DNA of 13,903 nucleotides, taken from NCBI GenBank assembly GCA_049642385.1, contig JBAROU010000151.1:1-13903 (forward strand), read 5' to 3'. Made by a program: the position numbers and the translations under genes. Positions 1-6,089 of the stretch are shown piece after piece; positions within the stretch are counted from its first letter, which is position 1; each line of letters starts with the position of its first letter. The DNA comes from JBAROU01 sp049642385. GTDB lineage: Bacteria; Chloroflexota; Dehalococcoidia; DSTF01; RBG-16-68-14. The notes beneath the pieces are model-generated. The model saw nothing but the letters and a program-made list of their open reading frames with translations. It ran no database searches and was not told the origin of the DNA.

Positions 1-377
1 GCGATATCTCGCGCGGGCTTAAGGAGCTCGCCCGCGAGCTCGACGTGCCCGTTGTGGTCTGTTCGCAGCTTTCGCGCGCGCCGGAGCAGCGCATCCCGCA
101 CATCCCGATGCTGAGCGACCTTCGCGAGAGCGGCAGCATCGAGCAGGACGCCGACGTCGTTGTGTTCATCTACCGCGAAGATGTCTACACCAGCTCCGAC
201 CAATGGCAGGCCCAGCACCCGGACCGGCCCGTCGACGCGTTTCCGGAGGGCATCGCTCAGGTCATCGTCGCCAAACACCGCAATGGGCCCACCGGATCGA
301 TCGACCTGCGCTTTCGGAAGAACCTGACCCGCTTCGAAGACCTGGATGTCCGAGAGCCTCTCCCCACCTACGCCTAA
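1..377 (+). CDS. dnaB: Replicative DNA helicase DnaB, C-terminal end (5' partial)
   Basis: This is the last ~125 residues of the hexameric replicative helicase, which unwinds DNA ahead of the fork using ATP. The reading frame is open from base 3 (reading DISRGLKEL) and enters from outside the window. Visible hallmarks of the RecA-like C-terminal domain are the CSQLSRAPEQR segment, the LSDLRESGSIEQDAD stretch that senses ATP/DNA, the FIYREDVY strand, and the VIVAKHRNGPTG segment with the arginine-finger region, followed by LRFRKNLTRFEDL. The end matches where DnaB proteins normally stop, so only the 5' part is missing and nothing suggests a broken gene. The stop codon lies one base before the ATG of the DnaC-like gene. 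This points to an operon coupling the helicase to its likely loader. Confidence 0.95.
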   Translation, partial: DISRGLKELARELDVPVVVCSQLSRAPEQRIPHIPMLSDLRESGSIEQDADVVVFIYREDVYTSSDQWQAQHPDRPVDAFPEGIAQVIVAKHRNGPTGSIDLRFRKNLTRFEDLDVREPLPTYA

Positions 378-378
378 C

Positions 379-1824
379 ATGAGGCGCCTGGACGAGATCA
401 TGCAGCGTTCTGGGTTCGATGCTCGGAGTTCGAAGGAAACTCATACGTTGAGCCCTGAGCTGCGGCCGAACGATAAGGACGCCTGCCCGGATTGCCACGG
501 CGCTCGTTTCGTCTACCTTGACGTCCCACTCGATCATCCGGACTTCGGCAAGGCTATCGCCTGCCGCTGCGTCGGTCAGGAGGACGTCGACGTCCGACTG
601 ACCCGGCTCCAGCGCTACAGCAACCTCGGCCCGCTCACGCGGCTCACGTTCGAGAACCTGATCCGGCGCGGCCGAAGCGCCGACCCGCGCGACCAGGCGC
701 GCTTCCAGCGCTGCGCCCAGGATGCCGAGGAGTTCGCGAAGGACCCCCACGGCTGGCTGGTGCTGGTCGGGCCGTCGGGCTGCGGCAAGACCCACGTCGC
801 AGCGGCGATAGCCAACCGCAGTGTGGAGCTCGGCACGCCCGCGCTCTTCGTCGTGGTTCCGGATCTGCTCGATCACCTGCGCGCGGCCTACAAGCCCGAC
901 GCGGACATCGGCTACGATCAACTATTCGAGCAGGTCCGCAATGCGCATGTGTTGATCCTGGACGACCTGGGTACCCAGAGCGCGACGCCGTGGGCACAGG
1001 AAAAACTCTTCCAGATCATTAATCACCGGTACAATGCGCGCCTGCCCACCGTCGTCACCACAAATGTGCCACTGAACAAGTTCGACGAGCGGTTGCGCAC
1101 CCGCCTGGGCGATCCGTCCCTTACGCAGCCGCACGCCGATCTGATCTCGGCGGTGCATATTTTGGAGGAACGCCGCCCGCCAGAGTTCCGTGACTTGAAC
1201 ATGCTCGAGCTGCCCATGATCCGAGAAATGACGTTCGACGCGTTCGACCTCCTCGACGTGCGCTCGCCGCGCGATAAAGAACAGCGCGAGAACGCGTATC
1301 AGCAGGCGCTGCGCTTCGCCGCGGAGCCCGAGGGCTGGATGGTGCTGCTCGGCGATCGCTCGCGTGACCGCACGCACCTGATTGCATCCGTCGGCAACTA
1401 CCGGCGCGCGCACGGCGAATCGCCGCTGCTGGTGCAGGTCGCTGAGCTGCTCGACTTCCTGCGCCAGGCGATGCACGGCGACGCGAACCATGACTACTAC
1501 CTTGTCAAGCAGATGGTGCGCACCTGCCCCTTGCTGCTACTGGACGACCTCGAGATCGGCATGGGCAGCGACTGGGTGCGCGGCGAGCTGTACCAGCTCC
1601 TCAACCCGCGCTACCTGGCCCGTCTTCCCACCGTGATTACCACGCCGAACACGGTGAACCGCCTGCTCACCGACACCGGCTGGGAGCGCCTCGTCCGGCT
1701 CGTCATCGGCGATCCGAATTTCTGCTCGGTGATCCCCATCGGCGAGTTCACTCAGGAGGAGCGAGGCGCCGCGCCCGCGCCCCGCCGTACCACTCGGCGC
1801 CCGCGCGCTCGCCCTGCCGATTAG
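379..1824 (+). CDS. DnaC/IstB-like ATPase with two tandem AAA+ domains (putative helicase loader)
   Basis: The product of 481 aa resembles DnaC/DnaI-type helicase loaders, but carries the ATPase unit twice. An N-terminal zinc-finger-like part has CPDC (residues 36-39) and CRC (62-64). Domain 1 has Walker A GPSGCGKT (131-138) and Walker B LILDD (192-196), followed by TTNVP and an RTRLGDP stretch, all typical of DnaC. Domain 2 (about 315-455) repeats the same layout: a GWMVLLG strand, Walker B LLLLDD (385-390), LPTVITT, and a second GDP motif. Its Walker A reads GDRSRDRT (325-332), without the GKT lysine, so it probably does not hydrolyse ATP. The C-terminus is Arg/Pro-rich and likely disordered. 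The ATG at 379, one base after the dnaB stop, was chosen; an in-frame ATG at 346 overlapping dnaB is possible. The loader role is inferred from fold and position. Confidence 0.85.
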   Translation: MRRLDEIMQRSGFDARSSKETHTLSPELRPNDKDACPDCHGARFVYLDVPLDHPDFGKAIACRCVGQEDVDVRLTRLQRYSNLGPLTRLTFENLIRRGRSADPRDQARFQRCAQDAEEFAKDPHGWLVLVGPSGCGKTHVAAAIANRSVELGTPALFVVVPDLLDHLRAAYKPDADIGYDQLFEQVRNAHVLILDDLGTQSATPWAQEKLFQIINHRYNARLPTVVTTNVPLNKFDERLRTRLGDPSLTQPHADLISAVHILEERRPPEFRDLNMLELPMIREMTFDAFDLLDVRSPRDKEQRENAYQQALRFAAEPEGWMVLLGDRSRDRTHLIASVGNYRRAHGESPLLVQVAELLDFLRQAMHGDANHDYYLVKQMVRTCPLLLLDDLEIGMGSDWVRGELYQLLNPRYLARLPTVITTPNTVNRLLTDTGWERLVRLVIGDPNFCSVIPIGEFTQEERGAAPAPRRTTRRPRARPAD

Positions 1825-1845
1825 CTTCGGACTACACGAGCACGC

Positions 1846-2433
1846 ATGAGCGCCGACCCAGACCCCTACTTCAAGAAGCGCATCTCGTTCGAACATCAGG
1901 GCGAACAGCTGGAGTTCGACGTGGCGCACACGCTGTTCTCGTCGCATGAGATCGACCAGGGGACGGCGCTGCTCCTGCGTACCCTCGACGTCGAGGCCCC
2001 GGCACGCGTTTTGGATCTCGGCTGCGGCTACGGCGCCCTCGGCATTACGCTCGGGCGCTGCTTCCCAGACGCCAACGTGACGATGATCGACAGCGATCTC
2101 CTCGCGGTGCGTTACGCCCACCATAACTGCGCGCTCAACAACATCACGAACGCGCAGGTGATCGCGGGTGTCGGCATCGACGACGCGCCGCCGGGCGATT
2201 TCGATCTGATCGTGTCGAACATACCAGCGAAGATCGGCGACGACGCGATCGAGCAGGAGTTCGTGCTCGCGCCGCTCGCGCGGTTGACAACCGGCGGCGC
2301 GTTTTGGTTCGTCGTCGTCAGCGGGCTCAACCGTTTGATCCCGAAAATTGCCGTGCGCAATGATCTGCGCCTGCGCGAAATGAAAAAACGCGCTGGTCAC
2401 ACCGTGTACGTGTTGCGACGCACGAAAAACTAA
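1846..2433 (+). CDS. Class I SAM-dependent methyltransferase (RsmC-like)
   Basis: A 195-aa single-domain methyltransferase of the MTS/RsmC type. RsmC-type enzymes modify guanine N2 in rRNA, but the substrate here cannot be read from sequence. Motif I for SAM binding is VLDLGCGYG (residues 55-63). The acidic end of strand 2 is in VTMIDSD (78-84), and motif IV is SNIPAKIG (124-131). The N-terminus (FSSHEIDQGTALLL) matches the segment that precedes motif I in RsmC-like proteins. In N2-guanine enzymes motif IV is usually NPPF; here it is NIPA, so activity on a base is less certain. It starts 21 nt behind the DnaC-like gene with only a weak ribosome site (ACGAG) and probably shares its transcript. 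Length equals that of the bare catalytic domain, without the extra N-terminal domain of E. coli RsmC. Confidence 0.85.
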   Translation: MSADPDPYFKKRISFEHQGEQLEFDVAHTLFSSHEIDQGTALLLRTLDVEAPARVLDLGCGYGALGITLGRCFPDANVTMIDSDLLAVRYAHHNCALNNITNAQVIAGVGIDDAPPGDFDLIVSNIPAKIGDDAIEQEFVLAPLARLTTGGAFWFVVVSGLNRLIPKIAVRNDLRLREMKKRAGHTVYVLRRTKN

Positions 2434-2448
2434 TCGCGTGTTGTCATG

Positions 2449-2479
2449 GCGTTACACAAAGGCAACGTTGAATTAACGC
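2449..2479. promoter_or_regulatory. Inverted repeat around a palindrome, possible operator
   Basis: GCGTTA (2449-2454) is repeated inverted as TAACGC (2474-2479), and the perfect palindrome CAACGTTG (2463-2470) lies between them. The stretch is clearly AT-richer than the genes around it and lies 31 nt upstream of the -35 box of the zinc-ribbon gene. It could be an operator, or a transcript-end structure of the methyltransferase gene. The distance from the promoter makes an activator site or no function equally possible. Confidence 0.25.
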
Positions 2480-2509
2480 AATTGTTCGCGAAACCTTTAC
2501 GCGAGAGTA

Positions 2510-2539
2510 TTGACGCGTCGCGACTCGCTGACGTACACT
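2510..2539 (+). promoter_or_regulatory. Sigma70-type promoter of the zinc-ribbon gene
   Basis: The -35 box is TTGACG (2510-2515) and the -10 box TACACT (2534-2539), separated by 18 nt. This places transcription start near 2546, about 70 nt before the gene. The same hexamer pair recurs upstream of glyA. Confidence 0.65.
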
Positions 2540-2546
2540 CCCGCCG

Positions 2547-2560
2547 TGGCCGCAAGGCCA
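2547..2560 (+). promoter_or_regulatory. 5'-UTR hairpin with GCAA tetraloop
   Basis: TGGCC-GCAA-GGCCA forms a 5-bp stem closed by a GNRA-type tetraloop. It sits almost exactly at the predicted transcript 5' end of the zinc-ribbon gene. Such 5'-end hairpins often stabilise mRNA; that role is inferred. Confidence 0.45.
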
Positions 2561-2615
2561 TCCTGGTGGCAGCTCACTGTTTCGACATCGGTGGCTCCAA
2601 GGAGGGAGGGGTTTG

Positions 2616-2918
2616 GTGCTTGACGACAAGAGCATTGTCTGCAAGGACTGCGCAGACACATTCGTGTTCACAACCGGGGAGCAAGGGTTCTACTTAGAGA
2701 AGGGGTTGCTCAACGAGCCGCAACGGTGCCCGGACTGCCGGGAGAAGCGGCGGCTTGAAAGGGCAGCCGGCGTGCGTGAGACGACGGACGTCGTGTGCGC
2801 GGACTGCGGCGACCAGACGACGGTGCCCTTTGTGCCGCGCCTGAACCGTCCCGTTTACTGCAGCGACTGCTTCCAGCGCGCACGCGGCGTTCGCGTGGCG
2901 GAGCCGGCGACCGTCTAA
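2616..2918 (+). CDS. Small double zinc-ribbon protein
   Basis: A 100-aa protein with four CxxC knuckles forming two zinc ribbons. The first is CKDC near the N-terminus paired with CPDC; the second is CADC paired with CSDC. The first half (DKSIVCKDC, FTTGEQGFY, LNEPQRCPDCR) matches the small uncharacterised 'probable zinc-ribbon' family of Chloroflexota, Firmicutes and Cyanobacteria. The second half (VPFVPRLNRPVYCSDC) is the companion ribbon often fused to it. The molecular role is unknown; binding to nucleic acid or ribosomes is a guess. A strong Shine-Dalgarno tract (GGAGGGAGGGG, 2601-2611) precedes it. GTG at 2616 is preferred because it gives MLDDK, the usual family N-terminus; the TTG at 2613 would add one residue. 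It is a single gene with its own promoter. Confidence 0.8.
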   Translation: MLDDKSIVCKDCADTFVFTTGEQGFYLEKGLLNEPQRCPDCREKRRLERAAGVRETTDVVCADCGDQTTVPFVPRLNRPVYCSDCFQRARGVRVAEPATV

Positions 2919-2919
2919 C

Positions 2920-2932
2920 CGGTCCTGGACCG
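2920..2932. terminator. Short hairpin between convergent genes
   Basis: CGGTC-CTG-GACCG forms a 5-bp stem with a 3-nt loop in the 16-bp gap between the zinc-ribbon gene and the oppositely oriented moaDE. There is no T tract on either strand, so it is at best a weak bidirectional terminator. Confidence 0.3.
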
Positions 2933-2934
2933 CC

Positions 2935-3645
2935 CTAGCGTCGACTCGCCGGTGGAGCCGCCGATTCGGGAAGCTCCACCTGGTGTCCGGCTACCCATTC
3001 GCCGTCGCCGTCTTCCCAGATCTCCTTCTTCCAGATCGGGACGACCTGTTTGATGCGATCGACGGCGTAGTGGCACGCCTCGAACGCCTCCTTACGGTGG
3101 GCCGACGAAACGGCCACGAGCAGGCTCGCTTCACCGATCTCAAGACGTCCGGTGCGGTGCAGCACCCCAATGCCGGTGACCGGCCAGCGGCTCCGTACCT
3201 CTTCGAGCACCTGTCGCAGCTTCTTCTCCGCCATCTCCGGATAGGCGTCGTATTCCAGCGCTCGAACCCGCCGTCCCTCGCTGTGGTTGCGGGCCACGCC
3301 GTGGAACAGCACCACCGCGCCGCTCTCGTCCTTGCGCACCGCCTCGGTCAGACGTTGTGGGTCGAGCGGCTCGCTCGTTACCCCGGCGATCACCTCGTCG
3401 CTGCCGCCGCTCACCGGCGGGATCAGCGCTACGTCGTCGCCGTCGTGGAGCCCCTGCTCCCACGGCACGAACTCCTCATCGATGGCGCAGACGAGGGTGT
3501 GAAGGAATGGCGACACGGCCGGGTACTCGCGCGAGAGCTGGTCGCGGAGGTCGGCCGCCGTGGCCGCGTCGGCGACCTCTAACGTGACTGAGCGCGCGCC
3601 CAGCAGCTCGCTCAGACCGGCGTAGAGGCGTACCTTGACGTTCAT
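2935..3645 (-). CDS. moaDE: Fused molybdopterin synthase MoaD-MoaE (MoaX-like)
   Basis: A 236-aa fusion of both molybdopterin synthase subunits, which insert two dithiolene sulfurs into cPMP to make molybdopterin for molybdoenzymes. Residues 1-81 are MoaD, a ubiquitin-like sulfur carrier (VKVRLYAGLSELLG, LIPPVSGG). Residues 82-225 are MoaE, recognised by FHGVARNHSEG, EYDAYPEMAEK, HRTGRLEIGEASLLVAV, HRKEAFEA and PIWKKE; the lysines around 199 and 206 sit where the MoaE active-site lysines lie. The MoaD Gly-Gly end (80-81) is buried inside the fusion, so thiocarboxylation needs cleavage, as is known for the mycobacterial MoaX fusion. ATG at 3645 was chosen because MNVKVRLY is the normal MoaD start; the upstream open frame has no homology. 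No other moa gene is in the window. It converges with the zinc-ribbon gene and diverges from comF. Confidence 0.93.
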   Translation of the reverse strand: MNVKVRLYAGLSELLGARSVTLEVADAATAADLRDQLSREYPAVSPFLHTLVCAIDEEFVPWEQGLHDGDDVALIPPVSGGSDEVIAGVTSEPLDPQRLTEAVRKDESGAVVLFHGVARNHSEGRRVRALEYDAYPEMAEKKLRQVLEEVRSRWPVTGIGVLHRTGRLEIGEASLLVAVSSAHRKEAFEACHYAVDRIKQVVPIWKKEIWEDGDGEWVAGHQVELPESAAPPASRR

Positions 3646-3653
3646 CTGGCGGC

Positions 3654-3682
3654 AGTATACCCAAGGGGAATCGGCCTGTCGA
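3654..3682 (-). promoter_or_regulatory. Promoter of moaDE, predicted leaderless transcript
   Basis: Read on the - strand, TCGACA (-35, 3682-3677) and TATACT (-10, 3659-3654) are separated by exactly 17 nt. Each matches the consensus at five of six positions. Only 8 nt separate the -10 box from the moaDE ATG, so the transcript would start at or within about two nucleotides of the start codon. No Shine-Dalgarno sequence is present, which fits. Confidence 0.6.
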
Positions 3683-3730
3683 AACCCGCACGGGTGTATG
3701 CTAAGCTGCGCTGCGCAACGGAGGGATCCA

Positions 3731-4441
3731 ATGTCTCGCGTAACGTCACCGGCGCGCTGGTTGGGCCGCGCGACGCTCGACCTGCTCTTCCCGCCTCGCT
3801 GCGTGGGCTGCGAGCGTGCTGGCTCGTTTCTCTGCGAACGCTGCGTCGCCGATATGACACCTGCTGTGGGCGCTCGCTGCACCCGCTGCTGGCAGCCGGG
3901 CGCATTCGACACAATGTGCCGCGATTGTCGGCTGATGCCACCCACTTTCGACGGTTTGCGCTCGGCCTTCGTGTACGAAGGCCCGGCCCGCCAGGTCGTC
4001 CACGCGCTCAAGTACCGAGGGATGACCGCCGTCGCCGAACCGGCGGCGGCGCTGCTCGCCTCGACGGCGCGCCGTTTCGCGCTCGAAGCGGATATCGTCG
4101 TGCCTGTGCCGCTTGCCGGCCTGCGCCGCCGCGTGCGCGGCTACAATCAGGCCGAGTCGCTCGCCCGCGCGTTGGGGCGTGAGCTAGGCCTCCCGCTGCG
4201 GCCGCGAGGCCTCGTGCGCACCCGCCAGACACCACCCCAGGCCCGTGCCCCCGATGCCAACGTGCGCCGCGCCAACGTTGCAGGCGCCTTCGCCTGTCGG
4301 GACGAGAGCATCAGAGGCATGCGGGTGCTCCTCATCGACGATGTCACGACTACCGGCGCCACACTGAACGAGTGCGCCGTGGCGCTCCGAGCTGGCGGCG
4401 CCTCCGCCGCCTGGGCGCTCACCTTCGCCCGCGAAGACTAG
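3731..4441 (+). CDS. comF: ComF family phosphoribosyltransferase-like protein
   Basis: A 236-aa ComF-type protein. The family combines an N-terminal zinc-binding part with a type I phosphoribosyltransferase fold and is tied to DNA uptake or handling in several bacteria; the reaction is unknown. Cysteines in pairs are CVGC (24-27), CERC (35-38), CTRC (50-53) and CRDC (63-66). Then follow the family segments HALKYRG (91-97), VPVPL (124-128) and RGYNQAE (136-142). The PRPP-binding loop is VLLIDDVTTTGAT (199-211). Length and motif order are complete. The ATG at 3731 has a good ribosome site, GGAGG (3720-3724), 6 nt away; an upstream open frame from 3635 lacks homology and runs over the moaDE promoter. 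A -10-like TATGCT (3697-3702) lies between the divergent genes, with no clear -35. No other competence genes are nearby. Confidence 0.92.
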   Translation: MSRVTSPARWLGRATLDLLFPPRCVGCERAGSFLCERCVADMTPAVGARCTRCWQPGAFDTMCRDCRLMPPTFDGLRSAFVYEGPARQVVHALKYRGMTAVAEPAAALLASTARRFALEADIVVPVPLAGLRRRVRGYNQAESLARALGRELGLPLRPRGLVRTRQTPPQARAPDANVRRANVAGAFACRDESIRGMRVLLIDDVTTTGATLNECAVALRAGGASAAWALTFARED

Positions 4442-4460
4442 CGGGACGACCTCCAGACCG

Positions 4461-4489
4461 TTGCCCCCGATTGATGCCTCCCCTACAAT
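4461..4489 (+). promoter_or_regulatory. Candidate promoter of hpf
   Basis: TTGCCC (4461-4466) and TACAAT (4484-4489) are separated by 17 nt in the 98-bp gap between comF and hpf. Transcription would start near 4496, just before the hairpin region. The -10 is strong; the -35 matches only in TTG. Confidence 0.5.
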
Positions 4490-4500
4490 TCGAATCGCAA

Positions 4501-4523
4501 CGTTTGTGAAACGATCACGTTTC
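4501..4523 (+). promoter_or_regulatory. Mutually exclusive hairpins in the hpf leader
   Basis: CGTTT (4501-4505), AAACG (4509-4513) and CGTTT (4518-4522) follow one another. The central AAACG can pair with the left copy (loop GTG) or with the right copy, where the stem extends to GAAACG-ATCA-CGTTTC. The right hairpin is followed by TTGTT and could act as a weak terminator for comF read-through or as a leader switch for hpf. Function is inferred. Confidence 0.4.
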
Positions 4524-4539
4524 TTGTTCGAGTGGCAGC

Positions 4540-5115
4540 GTGGATATAACGGTCAGAGGCAAGCACATTGAAGTACCCGACAGCGTGGTCGAGCATGCTC
4601 AGCGAAAGCTCAGCCGCCTGGACCACTATCTTCCCCTCCTGAGCGACGCAACGGTCGAGGTCGATCTCGCCCACGAGCGCGCGAAGGAACCGGGTGGTCG
4701 CTACGTGATCCACGTCTCAGTGAATGGTGGTGGCGTTCACCTGCGCGCTGAAGAGCACGCAGCCCAGCCCGAAGCCGCGATCGATCAGGCCGCGCACGTG
4801 CTTGCGGAGCAAGCGCGTCGCCACAAGGAACGCCTCTACGGACGCGGCCGAACGCGCGAGCCAAAGCAGGGCGAACAAAGGCTGGCGACTCCCCCGGACG
4901 CAGACGGGACAGGCGACGATTCCGATCTGCCTCCGAGAGTGGCGGAAGTCCAACGCATGCCCGTAAAGCCAATGTCGACCGCGGAAGCGGTGGAGCAGAT
5001 GGACACGCTCGGCCACAACATTTTCATCTTCCTCGATACCGACATCGAGCAGTTCGCCGTGTTGTATCGCCGCGACGCTGGCGACTATGCCCTGATCATC
5101 CCTGAGCTCTCATGA
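4540..5115 (+). CDS. hpf: Long-form ribosome hibernation promoting factor (HPF)
   Basis: A 191-aa long HPF, which silences ribosomes by blocking the mRNA/tRNA channel of the 30S subunit and pairing ribosomes into 100S dimers in slow growth. Residues 1-100 form the S30AE domain (MDITVRGKHIEVPDS, VEVDLAHERA, HVSVNGGGVHLRA, HKERLYGRGR). Residues 101-134 are a charged, probably flexible linker. Residues 135-191 form the dimerisation domain, with PVKPMSTAEAVEQMD, LGHNIFIFLD, VLYRRDAGDYALIIP. GTG at 4540 is the only workable start, since an in-frame TGA lies at 4507. No Shine-Dalgarno is visible, which leaves room for control through the leader hairpins. Its stop overlaps the next ATG by 4 nt (ATGA), so the kinase gene is translationally coupled to it. 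Confidence 0.95.
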   Translation: MDITVRGKHIEVPDSVVEHAQRKLSRLDHYLPLLSDATVEVDLAHERAKEPGGRYVIHVSVNGGGVHLRAEEHAAQPEAAIDQAAHVLAEQARRHKERLYGRGRTREPKQGEQRLATPPDADGTGDDSDLPPRVAEVQRMPVKPMSTAEAVEQMDTLGHNIFIFLDTDIEQFAVLYRRDAGDYALIIPELS

Positions 5116-6065
5116 TCATTACTGTCACCCTCAACCCGGCGATCGATCAGACCCTCCAGCTCGAACGGCTCACGATGGGCGACACGAATCGCGTGCGCGA
5201 CAGCCGCATCGATCCCGGCGGCAAGGGGATCAACGTCACCCGCGTCCTGCGCGAGCTGGGCCGCGAGAGCCTCGCAGCCGGCCTCGCGCCCGGCAGCCTG
5301 GGGCGCTTCATCGAGCACTCCCTGCTGGAGCAGGGTATCCTGTGCGACTTCGTTCACACGCGTGGCCAGACGCGCACCAACCTCACGCTCCTCGATGAGT
5401 CAGAGCACGAGACCACAGTGCTCAGCTATCGCGGGCCCGTCACCGATCCGCGCCACGTAACGACGTTGCACACCCGGCTCAAGCGCTACATCTCCCCGCG
5501 CGACTGGCTGGTCGTGGCTGGTAGCATCCCGCCGCCGCTCCTGCCTCAGGAGTACGGCCGGCTGATCGCGTTCGGGCGTGAGATGAGCGCGCACACGGTG
5601 CTCGATGCGGATGCCGACGCACTCGAGGCAGGCATCATGGGTCGGCCGGACATCGTTAAGTCCAACCACCACGAGGCCGAACGCCTGCTCGGAAGGCCGC
5701 TCGAGAGCGAAGACGACCTTCTCTGGGCGGCCGAAGAGATGCGCAAAGCCGGCGCCGGCACAGCCGTGGTGACCGGCAGCTCTCGAGGCGCCGTCGCCGT
5801 GACCGAAGACGGCGCCTGGTGGGCCTCTCCTCCGAAGGTGGAGGTTGTCAGTTCCGTGGGCGCGGGCGACGCTCTCCTCGCTGGTATGCTGATCCGGCTC
5901 GAGGAGGGGAAGAGCATGGAAGAAGCGCTGCGTTGGGGTACGGCCGCCGGTGCGGCCGCCTGCCTCAGGCCCGGTACGCAACTCTGCCTTCGCTCCGATG
6001 TCGAGCGGCTCGCGCCCGAAGTGCGCGTGAGGCGCATCCGGCGCCGGACGCCGGTCAAAGCCTAG
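5112..6065 (+). CDS. PfkB-family hexose-phosphate kinase (1-phosphofructokinase / tagatose-6-phosphate kinase type)
   Basis: A 317-aa ribokinase-superfamily enzyme of the FruK/LacC/PfkB subgroup, which phosphorylates a sugar phosphate such as fructose-1-P, fructose-6-P or tagatose-6-P with ATP. The start MIITVTLNPAIDQT is diagnostic of this subgroup. PGGKGINV (35-42) binds substrate, KSNHHEAE (183-190) corresponds to the KxNxxE signature, and VGAGDALLAG (249-258) is the anion hole and catalytic Asp (D253). Length is normal. No PTS or fru genes are near, so substrate choice between fructose-1-P and fructose-6-P is open; as a second phosphofructokinase it could serve glycolysis. It overlaps hpf by 4 nt and shares its transcript. 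The short Arg-rich C-terminus (residues 305-313) is unremarkable. Confidence 0.9.
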   Translation: MIITVTLNPAIDQTLQLERLTMGDTNRVRDSRIDPGGKGINVTRVLRELGRESLAAGLAPGSLGRFIEHSLLEQGILCDFVHTRGQTRTNLTLLDESEHETTVLSYRGPVTDPRHVTTLHTRLKRYISPRDWLVVAGSIPPPLLPQEYGRLIAFGREMSAHTVLDADADALEAGIMGRPDIVKSNHHEAERLLGRPLESEDDLLWAAEEMRKAGAGTAVVTGSSRGAVAVTEDGAWWASPPKVEVVSSVGAGDALLAGMLIRLEEGKSMEEALRWGTAAGAAACLRPGTQLCLRSDVERLAPEVRVRRIRRRTPVKA

Positions 6066-6089
6066 CCGAGTTCCTCCGGGAGCCCCTCC

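Noticed and set aside
262..921. Long open frame on the - strand (219 aa) opposite the DnaC-like gene
   Set aside because: It is antisense to a well-supported gene, has an Arg/Val/Ala-biased composition from GC-rich codons, and shows no motif.
1537..2400. 287-aa open frame on the - strand
   Set aside because: It runs antisense across two real genes and their gap; the composition is that of a mirrored GC-rich coding strand.
2446..2697. Small + strand frame starting just after the methyltransferase
   Set aside because: It runs through a promoter, a leader hairpin and the start of the zinc-ribbon gene in another frame, and has no ribosome site or recognisable domain.
3646..4011. N-terminal extension of MoaD-MoaE by 122 residues
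   Set aside because: The added part overlaps comF antisense and the predicted promoter, and has no homology; the MoaD domain begins normally at 3645.
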